From Bin80 sp965261255 (GTDB lineage: Bacteria > Bacteroidota > Rhodothermia > Rhodothermales > Bin80): 64,000 nt of DNA. The stretch's first letter is position 1. Every line of letters begins with the position of its first letter. The notes beneath the pieces were generated by a model, which was not told the DNA's origin, did not search any database, and saw nothing but the letters and a program-made list of their open reading frames with translations. The stretch lies in assembly GCA_965261255.1 (NCBI GenBank), contig CBDHCQ010000004.1, positions 620,001 to 684,000 on the forward strand, given 5' to 3'. Made by a program: the position numbers and the translations under genes. This document shows, one piece after another, positions 18,906 to 28,673 of the stretch.

Positions 18906-19169
18906 ATGAAAGACGTATCTGCATTCCGCCCCAGGCATTGGTTGCTCCTGGTCGCGGGACTTTCGCTTGTTGTAAACCTGGTCATTGGTCTTTATTCATA
19001 TTCAATCCTTCCAGGAGCGATGACCGATCCGTGGCCGACAATGTTCTTATATGAAATCGGTTTGTTTGCCAGGATGGCCGTGCTGGTGTCTCTGGTTGCC
19101 TATTGCGTTCAGTGGGTTGTGACACTGGTTTCGGTGATCAGGGCGGGTCACAGATCTGCAAGTACATAA
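18906..19169 (+). CDS. Small two-helix membrane protein
   Basis: An 87-residue protein with no recognised family. Two hydrophobic segments are visible, WLLLVAGLSLVVNLVIGLY (about residues 12-30) and a second spanning LFARMAVLVSLVAYCVQWVV (about 51-70), with a short basic tail. The ATG at 18906 is preferred over an in-frame TTG at 18897. It sits directly downstream of the PorV terminator. A decayed copy of its first third, with the hairpin, lies just downstream, which supports this being a real genetic unit that duplicated. Confidence 0.55.
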   Translation: MKDVSAFRPRHWLLLVAGLSLVVNLVIGLYSYSILPGAMTDPWPTMFLYEIGLFARMAVLVSLVAYCVQWVVTLVSVIRAGHRSAST

Positions 19170-19184
19170 TTTACTTTCAATGCA

Positions 19185-19380
19185 GAGGATTCTACCGAAA
19201 TTTATTTCATGTGGAACCCGGTAGGGCCGCAAGTGTGACTGCCGCCGGCTGACTTTTACATCTTAGAATTCACGGGACACATTTCCGCATATTGCCCTAG
19301 GCGCTGGTTGGTCTTGTTTGCCGGGCTTTAGTTTGTTGCTGTTCTGGTCCTTGGTCATTATTCAACAACTTCGATGCGGA
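19185..19380 (+). pseudogene. Decayed tandem copy of the two-helix membrane gene and its upstream hairpin
   Basis: From about 19187 the sequence aligns by eye with 18824 onward. The hairpin arm GGATTCTACCG...CGGTAGG, the spacer, a TTACATCTTAGAATTCA stretch matching TTACAATCTTGGAAATCA, and a CCCTAGGCGCTGGTTGGTC region matching the start of the membrane-protein gene all appear in order. The start codon is lost and the reading frame is interrupted, so it is a degenerate duplicate. Confidence 0.65.
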
Positions 19381-19464
19381 TCTCAAAAATTCCGTGCGTG
19401 CCGGATCAGAGTGGTGTGAGTGACTATCCAACCAGACCATAAATCCCCGGAGGCAACCACTACA

Positions 19465-19701
19465 TCAGGGAATACTTTCTTCAAAAAAAAAACTGCTAGG
19501 AACTTTGCTGTTCACCCAATGGGCGAGTTCGTCATTTTGGTTGCCCCGAAGCAGTTCGTCCCAAATCCTCTTAATACTATAAACTCGCTTCTCTTGATAA
19601 CAGTCAAGCACGATTTTCCAGAGACGCGGATATTTGCGGCGGGTATATAACACGCCCAACCAAAGCTCCTCTACGTTCCCCGGCCATCGACTTTCCAACA
19701 A
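19465..19701 (-). pseudogene. Possible remnant of a DUF4411-like (PIN-fold) gene
   Basis: A 78-codon leftward frame contains YPRLWKIVLDCYQEKRVYSI followed by KRIWDELLRGNQNDELAHWV. The pattern of a YP..W start, a short helix, a ...DEL... segment and NDELAHWV resembles the first half of DUF4411 proteins, a PIN-fold family often paired with XRE/ImmA-type regulators. The frame ends at a run of ten A bases (19483-19492), after which another frame continues (KKVFPDVVVASGDLW). The N terminus also looks wrong for the family. This looks like a broken leftover; the family assignment is tentative. Confidence 0.35.
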
Positions 19702-19771
19702 TAGGGGTATCGCAAGTTCTGGTCATGTATATTGATGCCTCATTGGGCGCTTACGTTGGATTCACCGGAAT

Positions 19772-22700
19772 ATGCGAGGAATTCAGTTATTCGTTAATTG
19801 CCGGGCATCGAGTACATTTAAGGTCAATTCTGTTGCACTCACGGGCATCGTGCTTGTGTCGCTTGCGGTTGCACTCTGGCCTGACATCCCCGAACGACCT
19901 TCTCAAGTGGATCCACTGGCGGTCCTGCCAATGGAGGGCATGTACGGCCACCCGGACTTGTTCTTTAAATACCACCATGACATCAGGGCATCGAAGAATG
20001 GCGCGAATGAGTACCCGATGGGGTATCGCATCAAGGAGTTCAGGAAGGCACTGGTGGCAGCCAAGACCTCCCAACCTCAACTCAACTGGGTCGAACGAGG
20101 TCCGGGAAATGTCGGCGGTCGAACCCGTGCTTTACTGGTTGACCCCGATGATCCACTAAGCACATGGTGGGCTGGCTCCGTGTCTGGCGGTCTGTGGAAG
20201 ACCGAAGATCGCGGGATCACATGGCAACCGCTAACGGATGATCTACCGAACTTGGCGGTCGGCAGTCTGGCGATGGCTGAGAGTGACCCCAACGTTATCT
20301 ATATGGGCACCGGTGAAGGGTTTTCCTTTCCTATCTCCCAAGTAGCCGGTGATGGCATATTCAAATCGGAGGACAGAGGCGCAACATGGCATCGCTTGTC
20401 TGCGACAGCCAGCAACGCCGATTTCCGATACGTTAACCGGTTGGCTGTCGATCCTACAAACCCGGACGTGGTGCTGGCCGCCACCAATGAGGGTATTTTC
20501 GGAACAGGCGATGGCGGTGTTACATGGACTGCGGCATTCAGGAGCGCATCAGAAAGAGAACCTGTTCACGACTTACGCGCGCAGCCAGGTAACTTCAACA
20601 GACAGATAGCAAGTGTCGGTGGGCGTGGCATACTCTATTCTAATGACGCTGGCATGACATGGGCGCCCACATCAGTAGATTGGGCTACTGAATTCTATAG
20701 GATCGAACTGGCGTATTCGCCCTCGAAGCCGAATATCGCATACGCCGCTGTTCACGGCTGGAGCACCCAAGGAAGTTTCAGGTTTCTGTCTGACCTATAC
20801 CGGAGTGAGGATGGTGGGATGAATTGGATGCGTACCGTTAGCCATTCTGGTGTGAATTGGTTCGGGCCCCAAGGTTGGTTCAATAATACGCTGGCCGTGC
20901 ATCCATTTAAGCCTGATACCGTGTTTGTTGGCGGGATAGAACTTTGGCAAAACCGAATTATAGGCAAAAACACCTTTGTTGCGGTACGTGAATTCGACTA
21001 TGGTGGCTCTGATTCTTGGCTAACGCTCACACCCATTGTCGAGCGCAGCGTAGCCTATAGACTTGAGGAGAGGATATATCCTCAAATTCCGGGTGCTGTG
21101 GGCGTGTCGCTAACAGACTATACTGATATTGAGATTCGTTGGGGTCAGGGCACGCAGTTGGCCCACCGCTTCTGGGTCGAAAAAAACGCTGGCATATTTC
21201 AAAATGGGGGCGTGGTTGTCCCCTTCTCCGAATATATGTTTGCTGACTATGTAGACGTGCCCTTTCAGGTATGGGATACCGAGAACAATCGCCAACTGAT
21301 GGTTTCCTTTCGCGACCAGGCCGATGACGGCGAATTCAACCTGATCCGTCACGACACGCATTATCTGACTCCGCGCGATGAGACGAGCATGGAGTACATG
21401 TTCATTCACAAGTACGATTACGACGCTGCGGGACCGCACAACAGTATCGCCCAAGACGGCGGCCTGGTGAATGGAATGCTATACATGCTGCACCCGGTGC
21501 TCGCTGCTGATCCTACAGTTACATGGGATGCGAACAGCCTGCCCAACCAGACTATTTCCGTCTCGTTCGAGCTTGCTGAGAATCCGCGCCGAGACTTCGA
21601 CCTGCAGCCCCGACAAATCGATGCTGGCCGCGCTGCACACGTTGATCACCACAGTATTGTGCCTATCCCTACCAATGAAGCCCTGAATGAGTTCTGGATT
21701 CTGGATGCCAACGACGGTGGCGTAGCTTTGTCCATGGATAACGGCCTGAGTTTCATAGAGCTGGATGAGGCAGGTTCGGCGTACAACACTATGCAGGTCT
21801 ATGGGGTAGCCAAGAAACCGGGGAGTCCTGTCTACATCGCTGGCGCCCAGGATAACGGAACGTGGAGATCCCCCGATAATCCAGACCAAACATCGAAGTG
21901 GATAAAAGATGGCGCAGGCGACGGTTTTGAGACTGTATGGCATGCTACCGATCCTGACAAGATTCTGGCATCGGCACAATTCATTTCGATAGGCAGGACA
22001 GTAGACGGCGGCACAACCTGGGAATCGTCACTCAGCGTGGCAGGGGACCAAGGGCAATTTTTAACCCAAATTGCAAGTTCTGACAAGGCTCCTGACGATG
22101 TGTATACGGTCGGCAATGCTGGCGTGTGGTATTCCCGAGATTTCGGACAGACGTGGGCCTTGACCTCCATTACAGAAGCGTGGGAGCTTTGGTCTGGCTG
22201 CAGGGTCAGAGTCTCAATTGCAGACCCGAATGTAGTTTGGGCGGGATGTGGCATGATTGCTAGTCCGAGTGCAACGAGGCTATTCAACAAGTTGCACGTC
22301 TCTGGAGACAGGGGCGAATCGTTTGAAGCGACGGCCTTCCCCGTTATGAACCGACCACCGGAGACCTATGTATCTGGGCTAGCGACGCACCCCACTGAAC
22401 GAGGCACCGCGTATGCGCTCTTTTCGCGCTACGGCCATCCCAAAATTCTAGAAACGAAGGATCTAGGGCAGACGTGGACTGATCTGTCAGGCTTTTCCAC
22501 ATCGGACGAAAGTATCAACGGATTTCCTGATGTAGCGGTGTTTGACTTGATTGTGATGCCACAGGCAACCAATATCCTTTGGGCAGGAACCGAGATTGGC
22601 ATTTTCGAGTCACGCAACTATGGCAGAGAGTGGAATTATGCAGACAATGGTCTGCCAGCCGTGTCTGTTTGGCAGATGAAGGTAAGAGATGATGAGGTTA

Positions 22701-23056
22701 TTGTGGGAACACATGGTCGGGGCGTATGGACGGTGCCACTTGGCGAGATCGTTGCCGTTGGAACAGTCGAGGAGCCTGCCGAGCTGCCATCAGCGTTTAG
22801 CCTTGCGCAGAACTACCCGAACCCCTTTAATGCGTTTACGACCATTCAATTCAGCGTACCTAAGGAAGTGCAGGTACGGCTAACCGTGTTTGATGCAGTC
22901 GGGCGAAGGGTGTCTGTGCTAACCGACCAGGTCTATGCGCCTGGAGTCTACCAGCTAAACTGGGACGCCAGCACGTATGCCAGTGGCGTGTACTTCTATC
23001 GCATGGAGTCAGGGGGGCGGCTCGTCCACTCGCGTACGATGACGCTGCTGAAGTAG
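19772..23056 (+). CDS. BNR/sortilin-like multi-bladed propeller protein with type IX sorting tail
   Basis: A 1094-residue exported protein. A hydrophobic N-terminal segment (about residues 20-36) acts as leader. The body has many Asp-box repeats of the form S.D.G.TW (for example SEDRGATWH, GDGGVTW, NDAGMTW, TVDGGTTWE, SRDFGQTWA, KDLGQTW), the hallmark of BNR/VPS10-sortilin propellers. The last 85 residues (FSLAQNYPNPFNAFTTIQFSV through ASGVYFYRMESG to MTLLK) are a textbook type A type IX secretion sorting domain. Such proteins are often annotated as glycosyl hydrolases, but I see no basis for a specific activity. Surface attachment or release by the type IX route is likely. Confidence 0.85.
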   Translation: MRGIQLFVNCRASSTFKVNSVALTGIVLVSLAVALWPDIPERPSQVDPLAVLPMEGMYGHPDLFFKYHHDIRASKNGANEYPMGYRIKEFRKALVAAKTSQPQLNWVERGPGNVGGRTRALLVDPDDPLSTWWAGSVSGGLWKTEDRGITWQPLTDDLPNLAVGSLAMAESDPNVIYMGTGEGFSFPISQVAGDGIFKSEDRGATWHRLSATASNADFRYVNRLAVDPTNPDVVLAATNEGIFGTGDGGVTWTAAFRSASEREPVHDLRAQPGNFNRQIASVGGRGILYSNDAGMTWAPTSVDWATEFYRIELAYSPSKPNIAYAAVHGWSTQGSFRFLSDLYRSEDGGMNWMRTVSHSGVNWFGPQGWFNNTLAVHPFKPDTVFVGGIELWQNRIIGKNTFVAVREFDYGGSDSWLTLTPIVERSVAYRLEERIYPQIPGAVGVSLTDYTDIEIRWGQGTQLAHRFWVEKNAGIFQNGGVVVPFSEYMFADYVDVPFQVWDTENNRQLMVSFRDQADDGEFNLIRHDTHYLTPRDETSMEYMFIHKYDYDAAGPHNSIAQDGGLVNGMLYMLHPVLAADPTVTWDANSLPNQTISVSFELAENPRRDFDLQPRQIDAGRAAHVDHHSIVPIPTNEALNEFWILDANDGGVALSMDNGLSFIELDEAGSAYNTMQVYGVAKKPGSPVYIAGAQDNGTWRSPDNPDQTSKWIKDGAGDGFETVWHATDPDKILASAQFISIGRTVDGGTTWESSLSVAGDQGQFLTQIASSDKAPDDVYTVGNAGVWYSRDFGQTWALTSITEAWELWSGCRVRVSIADPNVVWAGCGMIASPSATRLFNKLHVSGDRGESFEATAFPVMNRPPETYVSGLATHPTERGTAYALFSRYGHPKILETKDLGQTWTDLSGFSTSDESINGFPDVAVFDLIVMPQATNILWAGTEIGIFESRNYGREWNYADNGLPAVSVWQMKVRDDEVIVGTHGRGVWTVPLGEIVAVGTVEEPAELPSAFSLAQNYPNPFNAFTTIQFSVPKEVQVRLTVFDAVGRRVSVLTDQVYAPGVYQLNWDASTYASGVYFYRMESGGRLVHSRTMTLLK

Positions 23057-23154
23057 GATTGACTATTACGTGTCTGCGTTGGGGGACATAAATAAATGAA
23101 CTGCAAATGGCGGATGTCATGGACGAGCGGGAAACGCGTCCATCCGAATACCCC

Positions 23155-23191
23155 AATAAAAAGCCAACACCCCTTAAGAGATGTCGGCTTT
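23155..23191 (-). terminator. Rho-independent terminator of the tRNA-fMet gene
   Basis: On the minus strand, just past the tRNA 3' end, AAAGCCGACATC and GGTGTTGGCTTT form a stem around a TCTTAAGG loop, followed by TTTTTATT. Stem plus T tract in the right place supports a terminator for the tRNA transcript. Confidence 0.75.
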
Positions 23192-23197
23192 CGGTCG

Positions 23198-23536
<339 letters not shown>

Positions 23537-23697
23537 ATAGCAGAACCTCGTACAGGAAAGAAAAAAAAAGGTTTCAGTTGTGTGGTATAATTGGCACAGC
23601 TTGCCGTCCTGTTTGTTCAATCTGTAGGCTGCCCAAATAAGGCATGGGCATGCCGCCATGATCATTGAATCCATTAGATATAGTCTCTTTTTCTTCT

Positions 23698-24888
23698 ATG
23701 GCCCGAATCAAAGCATTTGCCGCACTCAGACCTCGTCCCGAAGTAGCTGAGCGAGTAGCTTCCGTACCCTACGATGTGATTAGTGCAAGCGAAGCGCGTG
23801 CACTGGCAAAGGGGTGTCCGCATAGTTTTCTTCATGTTATTCGCCCGGAAATTGACCTAAGTCCAGGCATAGACGAGTACGATAGTGCTGTGTACAGCAA
23901 AGGGGCGGAGAACTTGCGTCATTTTGCGATGAGTGACTACAGCTGCCAAGAGGCTACCCCGGCACTGTATCTGTACAGACTTCGGATGGGAGCGCATGAG
24001 CAAGTTGGTGTTTATGGTCTGGTTTCGGTTGATGAGTACAAGCGGGGAATCATTCTGAAGCACGAAAATACGCGTCCCCCAAAAGTGGCTGATCGAACCA
24101 AGCATATTCACGCACAACATGCACATGCGGAGCCGGTAATCTTAATGTTCAGGGATGATGCCTCCGTTACAAGCTTAATGGAGGAGGCCACAACGGGGGC
24201 GCCTTTGTATGATTTAACAGCAGAGGATGGAATTCAGCATACTATTTGGAAACTCCCTGACCACAAACCTGTCGTGGAAGCTTTCGCGGGCATTGGGTCA
24301 CTGTATATAGGCGATGGACACCACCGCTGTGAGGCTGCATGGCAGGCATGGTCTGAACAGAGATTGCCGGACAGTGATTATTTCCCCGCCGTCTGTTTCC
24401 CTGTGAGCAATATGTATATTATGCCATACAATCGGGTGGTTCGTGTACCTGATGTGGACGCGTTGATTGAGCAGATTAATGCCCTGGGGGTGCTTGAAAA
24501 AGCGAGTGGGAAAGAGGTGCCGGCCGCACGGGAAGAGGTCTCTCTCTATGCAGATGGAGCATGGCATACGATAAAACTACCCCCATCCAGACGTTCTGGT
24601 GTGGCGGATAGTCTGGATGTTGCCCGTTTGGGGGAATTCATTCTGGAACCATTCCTGGGAATAATCGACCAACGCACAGACCCGAAGATCACCTTTGTAG
24701 GGGGAAGCCGGGGTGTCGAGGGACTCGTGAACCATGTCGACCAAACGCCCGGAACGGTTGCTTTTTCAATGTTTGAAACCAGCATGGACCAGCTTCTGGA
24801 TGTGTCGGATGCGGGTGAGCTTATGCCGCCCAAATCGACTTGGTTTGAGCCCAAACTTCGGAGTGGACTTCTGATACATCAATTCTGA
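23698..24888 (+). CDS. DUF1015 family protein
   Basis: A 396-residue cytoplasmic protein of the DUF1015 family, whose biochemical role is not firmly established. Recognisable segments: KAFAALRPRPEVAERVASVPYD at the N terminus, PHSFLHVIRPEID (about residue 41), GIILKHENTRPPKVADR (about 117), and YIGDGHHRCEAA (about 202), which holds a conserved His pair. I use the ATG at 23698; the upstream open frame adds 11 residues unlike the family. It is followed after 6 bases by serA and then serC, an arrangement seen in many bacteria, so a link to serine synthesis is likely but unproven. Confidence 0.85.
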   Translation: MARIKAFAALRPRPEVAERVASVPYDVISASEARALAKGCPHSFLHVIRPEIDLSPGIDEYDSAVYSKGAENLRHFAMSDYSCQEATPALYLYRLRMGAHEQVGVYGLVSVDEYKRGIILKHENTRPPKVADRTKHIHAQHAHAEPVILMFRDDASVTSLMEEATTGAPLYDLTAEDGIQHTIWKLPDHKPVVEAFAGIGSLYIGDGHHRCEAAWQAWSEQRLPDSDYFPAVCFPVSNMYIMPYNRVVRVPDVDALIEQINALGVLEKASGKEVPAAREEVSLYADGAWHTIKLPPSRRSGVADSLDVARLGEFILEPFLGIIDQRTDPKITFVGGSRGVEGLVNHVDQTPGTVAFSMFETSMDQLLDVSDAGELMPPKSTWFEPKLRSGLLIHQF

Positions 24889-24894
24889 GATATT

Positions 24895-26097
24895 ATGCGC
24901 ATCCTTATTGCCGATAAGCTGCCTGAAAGCAGTATCGAAGCCTTGCGGGAATCCGGGCATAAAGTGGTTATTAGGAATTGCTCGAATGACGAGTTGCAAG
25001 AGGCGTTGACGACGCATTCGACCGAGGCTTTGGTAGTGCGCTCAACCAAGGTAACAAGGAAGATGCTAGAGTCTGCGCCATCCTTGGAGTTGATTGTGCG
25101 GGCAGGAGCCGGCTATGATTCAATAGATGTGGAAGCAGCTTCTGAGCGCGGTATATTCGTCGCCAATTGCCCCGGCAAGAACTCCAGCGCAGTTGCAGAA
25201 TTAACCATCGGGCTCATGGTTTCGCTGGATCGGCAGATTGCAGATAATGTCTCGGATGCTCGTTCGGGTCAATGGGAGAAAGGCAAGTATGCCAAAGCCC
25301 GAGGGCTCAAAGGGAGGGTACTAGGGATCGTGGGCATGGGGCAAATTGGACGACTGGTCGCTGAAATGGCGCAGGGTATAGGGCTTAGAGTCATCGCTTG
25401 GAGTCGCTCGCTCACTCCCGAAGATGCAATAGCGCTTGATGTTACGTATGCGGATAGTCCAATTGAAGTAGCTTCACAGGCAGATATCGTGTCTTTACAT
25501 GTAGCGGCTACGCCGCAGACGTACCACCTTGCTGATACGGACTTTTTTTCGGCTATGAAACCTGGGGCTTTCTTTATCAATACGACACGCGGCAGTGTAG
25601 TTGACGAAAACGCGTTACTTGCTGCTTTGGATAACAAAGGAATTCGGGCAGGGCTGGATGTATTTGCGGGAGAACCCTCCTATAAGAAAGGCGCACTTGA
25701 AACTAGTCTTCGCAACCATCAATCGGTCTACCTCACACACCATATTGGGGCATCAACGATGCAGGCACAGGAGGCTACAGGAGCCGAAGCCGTCCGTGTC
25801 ATCAATATATATGCGAGTAGCAGCGTTGTACCAAACTGCATAAATATTGCGGTTCAATCTTCTGCGACACATCTGCTGACTGTTCGACATTTGGACAAGG
25901 TTGGTGTACTCGCCAAGGTTCTGGATGTCGTGCGAAAATGCAACCTTAATGTACAGGAGATGGAGAACCAAGTTTTTACCGGGTCCAGGCATGCCGCCGT
26001 TGCCAGAATTCGTCTAGCGGGTACTCCCCCAGAAGAACTTCCCAGTCTGCTTGAAGGCATCCAGGATGTATTGGCGGTTTCTCAAATCAAAATCTAA
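24895..26097 (+). CDS. serA: D-3-phosphoglycerate dehydrogenase
   Basis: First committed step of serine synthesis: oxidises 3-phosphoglycerate with NAD. The 400-residue protein has the NAD-binding motif GIVGMGQIGRLVAEMAQGIG (about residues 143-162), catalytic-region INTTRGSVVDENAL (about 225), and the His-containing LTHHIGAST (about 280). A small C-terminal ACT domain (about 325-400, LTVRHLDKVGVLAKVLDVV) suggests allosteric control, by serine in known relatives. It lies between DUF1015 and serC with gaps of 5-6 bases, clearly one operon. Confidence 0.92.
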   Translation: MRILIADKLPESSIEALRESGHKVVIRNCSNDELQEALTTHSTEALVVRSTKVTRKMLESAPSLELIVRAGAGYDSIDVEAASERGIFVANCPGKNSSAVAELTIGLMVSLDRQIADNVSDARSGQWEKGKYAKARGLKGRVLGIVGMGQIGRLVAEMAQGIGLRVIAWSRSLTPEDAIALDVTYADSPIEVASQADIVSLHVAATPQTYHLADTDFFSAMKPGAFFINTTRGSVVDENALLAALDNKGIRAGLDVFAGEPSYKKGALETSLRNHQSVYLTHHIGASTMQAQEATGAEAVRVINIYASSSVVPNCINIAVQSSATHLLTVRHLDKVGVLAKVLDVVRKCNLNVQEMENQVFTGSRHAAVARIRLAGTPPEELPSLLEGIQDVLAVSQIKI

Positions 26098-26102
26098 ACC
26101 CA

Positions 26103-27191
26103 ATGATGTCACATAGAATCGGGCGGTTGCATAATTTTTCGGCCGGCCCTGGTGCGTTACCTTTGCCGGTTCTTGAGGAGGTGCGCGATGAGTTACCTGG
26201 GTATCTGGAGACCGGCGCGTCTGTTATGGAAATATCCCATAGATCGCCGGCCTATATGCAGATTGAGGCCTCGGCCCGCGAGCGAATACGAAATCTTCTG
26301 GGCCTTACGGCCGACTGGCACATCTTGTTCTTGGGAGGTGGCGCGTCAATGCAATTCCACCAGGTAGCGTTAAATTTCCTTCCCCCAGGAGGGCAGGCGG
26401 GTTATCTGGTGACCGGAACGTGGGCAAAAAAAGCGCATGCGGAAGCTCAACGGATTGGCAACGGGCGAGTGGTAGCTTCGAGTGCGGATGCTGCATTCAA
26501 CTATGTCCCAGATCCAGCTCACTGGGATCTCGACCCCCGGGATGCCTACGTTCACTTCACGTCCAATAACACGGTCTACGGTACGCAATTTCATTACACT
26601 CCGAACGTAAGTTGCCCATTGGTCTGTGACGCGTCGAGCGACTTCCTTAGCCGCCCCATTGAACTGGAGCGTTATGGACTGATTTATGCCGGAGCTCAAA
26701 AAAACATCGGTCCTGCCGGGGTTACGGTTGTTTTGGTTAGAAACGACTTCCTCGAAAAGCGCAACACGAGCCTGCCGACAATGCTGGATTATGGTACACA
26801 TGCGGCAAAATGCTTCAATACACCGCCGGTATTTGCAATCTATATTGTGGAAAAAGTGCTTCGCTGGCTGGAAAGCGCAGGAGGTATTTCCGGGATTCAG
26901 GCCATTAATCAAAGAAAGGCCGATCTTTTGTACGGTGCGATTGATAACAGTGAGTTCTACATAGGTACTGCCGAGACGAAGTCCAGGTCTCTCATGAATG
27001 TGACATTCCGCTTGGTCAAGGAGGAATTGGAAGCGACATTTGTTGATCAGGCGGCTGGAAACGGACTGGTTGCACTCAAGGGACACCGTTCAGTAGGAGG
27101 CATGCGTGCATCCATATACAATGCTTGCTCTCTCGAATCGGTAGAGGTGCTGGTTGACTTTATGAAAGACTTTGAAAAACGCAATGGCTAG
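26103..27191 (+). CDS. serC: Phosphoserine aminotransferase
   Basis: Second step of serine synthesis: transfers an amino group from glutamate to 3-phosphohydroxypyruvate, using PLP. The 362-residue protein begins with the family segment HNFSAGPGALPLPVLEEV, then ISHRS, LFLGGGASMQFHQVALNF, the SNNTVYGTQF block, and the PLP lysine in YAGAQKNIGPAGVTVV (about residue 198). The C terminus has GHRSVGGMRASIYNA, also diagnostic. Two adjacent ATG codons occur at 26103 and 26106; either could be used. It starts 5 bases after serA. A serB phosphatase is not in this cluster. Confidence 0.95.
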   Translation: MMSHRIGRLHNFSAGPGALPLPVLEEVRDELPGYLETGASVMEISHRSPAYMQIEASARERIRNLLGLTADWHILFLGGGASMQFHQVALNFLPPGGQAGYLVTGTWAKKAHAEAQRIGNGRVVASSADAAFNYVPDPAHWDLDPRDAYVHFTSNNTVYGTQFHYTPNVSCPLVCDASSDFLSRPIELERYGLIYAGAQKNIGPAGVTVVLVRNDFLEKRNTSLPTMLDYGTHAAKCFNTPPVFAIYIVEKVLRWLESAGGISGIQAINQRKADLLYGAIDNSEFYIGTAETKSRSLMNVTFRLVKEELEATFVDQAAGNGLVALKGHRSVGGMRASIYNACSLESVEVLVDFMKDFEKRNG

Positions 27192-27258
27192 CCAATTGCC
27201 ACAAAAATCGGGAATAGCACCAATCATTGGTATATTGGGTTTTGAAAATTTCTGATCT

Positions 27259-28386
27259 ATGACACTAGGGACAGTTAAGGCTTCAATACCAGGCGAACGT
27301 CGCGTGGCACTCGTGCCCCCAGTCGTTTCAGCGATGTCCAAGAAGGGTCTAGAGGTTCTTATAGAGTCGAATGCTGGTCGAGAGGCCGGTATTAGTGATG
27401 ACGCTTTTCGCGAGGCAGGGGCCCAGATTGTCCAGGAAACGGAAGCATGGGAATCCCACATACTGGCGTTGGTTGCTCCGCCGTCTGATGAGGAGATTGT
27501 CCGAATAGCTTCGGGGGCTGTGGTGGTCGGTTTTATGCAACCGCTTGATGTACCTGCACGGATTGCCCGGTTAGCTGATCAGGGCGTAACTGCTCTTGCG
27601 ATGGAGTTGGTACCCAGGATATCACGGGCGCAAAAGATGGATGCGCTGAGCGCAATGGCCTCATTGGCCGGGTACAAAGCCACGCTTATTGCCGCTAATC
27701 GGCTTCCGAGATTTTTCCCCCTGCTAACAACCGCAGCGGGAACGGTCCGTCCAGCCAATGTGACGATCTTAGGGGCGGGTGTGGCAGGGTTGCAGGCAAT
27801 TGCTACAGCCCGTAGGCTTGGTGCTCGTGTTTGGGGCTACGATATTCGTGAAGCAGCCAGGGAGGAGGTCAAGAGCCTCGGGGCCCAGTTCGTTGAACTG
27901 GATCTGGAAATGGAAGATATGCAGGATGAAGCTGGCTACGCAAAGGCATTGATGGCCGCGAAGGCGGAGCAGCAGGTGGAACTGCTTGTGCCCCATCTGG
28001 CAAATTCGGATGTAGTCATTACCACAGCGTTGATTCCGGGACGTAAAGCACCAACTTTGGTGAGTGAGGCGGCCATAAAAGCCATGAAGCCCGGTAGTAT
28101 TGTTGTTGACTTGGCTGCGGCCAGTGGAGGCAATTGCGTACTAACAGAGCCGGACCAAGTCGCAACACACCATGGCGTACAGATTATTGGGTATACCAAC
28201 CTTCCGTCCACCGTGCCGGCAGATGCCAGCTTTCTGTATGCCCGGACGATATCAGCGATGATAGGTGAGTTTGTGAAGGATGGGGTTTTTGAGACGAATT
28301 TTGAGGACGAGATTTTCAAAGCTGCTTGTGTATGTCACGAGGGGCAGGTAGTGCATGAGCGTGTCCGCAATCTGATTGACCATTAA
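27259..28386 (+). CDS. pntAA: NAD(P) transhydrogenase alpha subunit, NAD-binding part
   Basis: Soluble NAD(H)-binding domain I of the proton-translocating transhydrogenase, which couples hydride transfer between NADH and NADP to the proton gradient. The 375-residue protein shows PGERRVALVPP at the start, KMDALSAMASLAGYKA (about residue 132), and the Rossmann motif VTILGAGVAGLQAIATARRLG (about 172-192), as well as VNP-type family segments further on (TNLPSTVPADASFLYARTI). The alpha subunit is split in two genes, as in Rhodospirillum. pntAB follows after 5 bases. Confidence 0.93.
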   Translation: MTLGTVKASIPGERRVALVPPVVSAMSKKGLEVLIESNAGREAGISDDAFREAGAQIVQETEAWESHILALVAPPSDEEIVRIASGAVVVGFMQPLDVPARIARLADQGVTALAMELVPRISRAQKMDALSAMASLAGYKATLIAANRLPRFFPLLTTAAGTVRPANVTILGAGVAGLQAIATARRLGARVWGYDIREAAREEVKSLGAQFVELDLEMEDMQDEAGYAKALMAAKAEQQVELLVPHLANSDVVITTALIPGRKAPTLVSEAAIKAMKPGSIVVDLAAASGGNCVLTEPDQVATHHGVQIIGYTNLPSTVPADASFLYARTISAMIGEFVKDGVFETNFEDEIFKAACVCHEGQVVHERVRNLIDH

Positions 28387-28391
28387 AAACG

Positions 28392-28673
28392 ATGCTTCCG
28401 TATACGACATTTTTTATACTGTCCATGTTCATTGGACGTGAGGTGCTGAGTAAGGTGCCCCAGACCCTGCATACTCCCCTCATGTCTGGGTCCAATGCCA
28501 TAAGTGGGATCACAATTATTGGTGCGCTGGTCTCAGCGGGGATGGTAGGGGGAGTATGGGCGAAGTGGATCGGTGTGATAGCCCTGATTGCCGCAACCAT
28601 CAATGTAGTGGGGGGATTCATGGTCACCGATCGGATGCTGGAAATGTTCAAAAAGAAACCTCAGGATGTTTAG
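28392..28673 (+). CDS. pntAB: NAD(P) transhydrogenase alpha subunit, membrane part
   Basis: A 93-residue membrane protein forming part of proton channel domain II. It has about three hydrophobic segments (FFILSMFIG; SGITIIGALVSAGMVGG; WIGVIALIAATINVVGGFM), with the family motifs VPQTLHTPLMSGSNAISGI and NVVGGFMVTDRML. Length fits split-alpha transhydrogenases. Its 3' end overlaps the pntB start by 8 bases, pointing to translational coupling. Confidence 0.93.
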   Translation: MLPYTTFFILSMFIGREVLSKVPQTLHTPLMSGSNAISGITIIGALVSAGMVGGVWAKWIGVIALIAATINVVGGFMVTDRMLEMFKKKPQDV

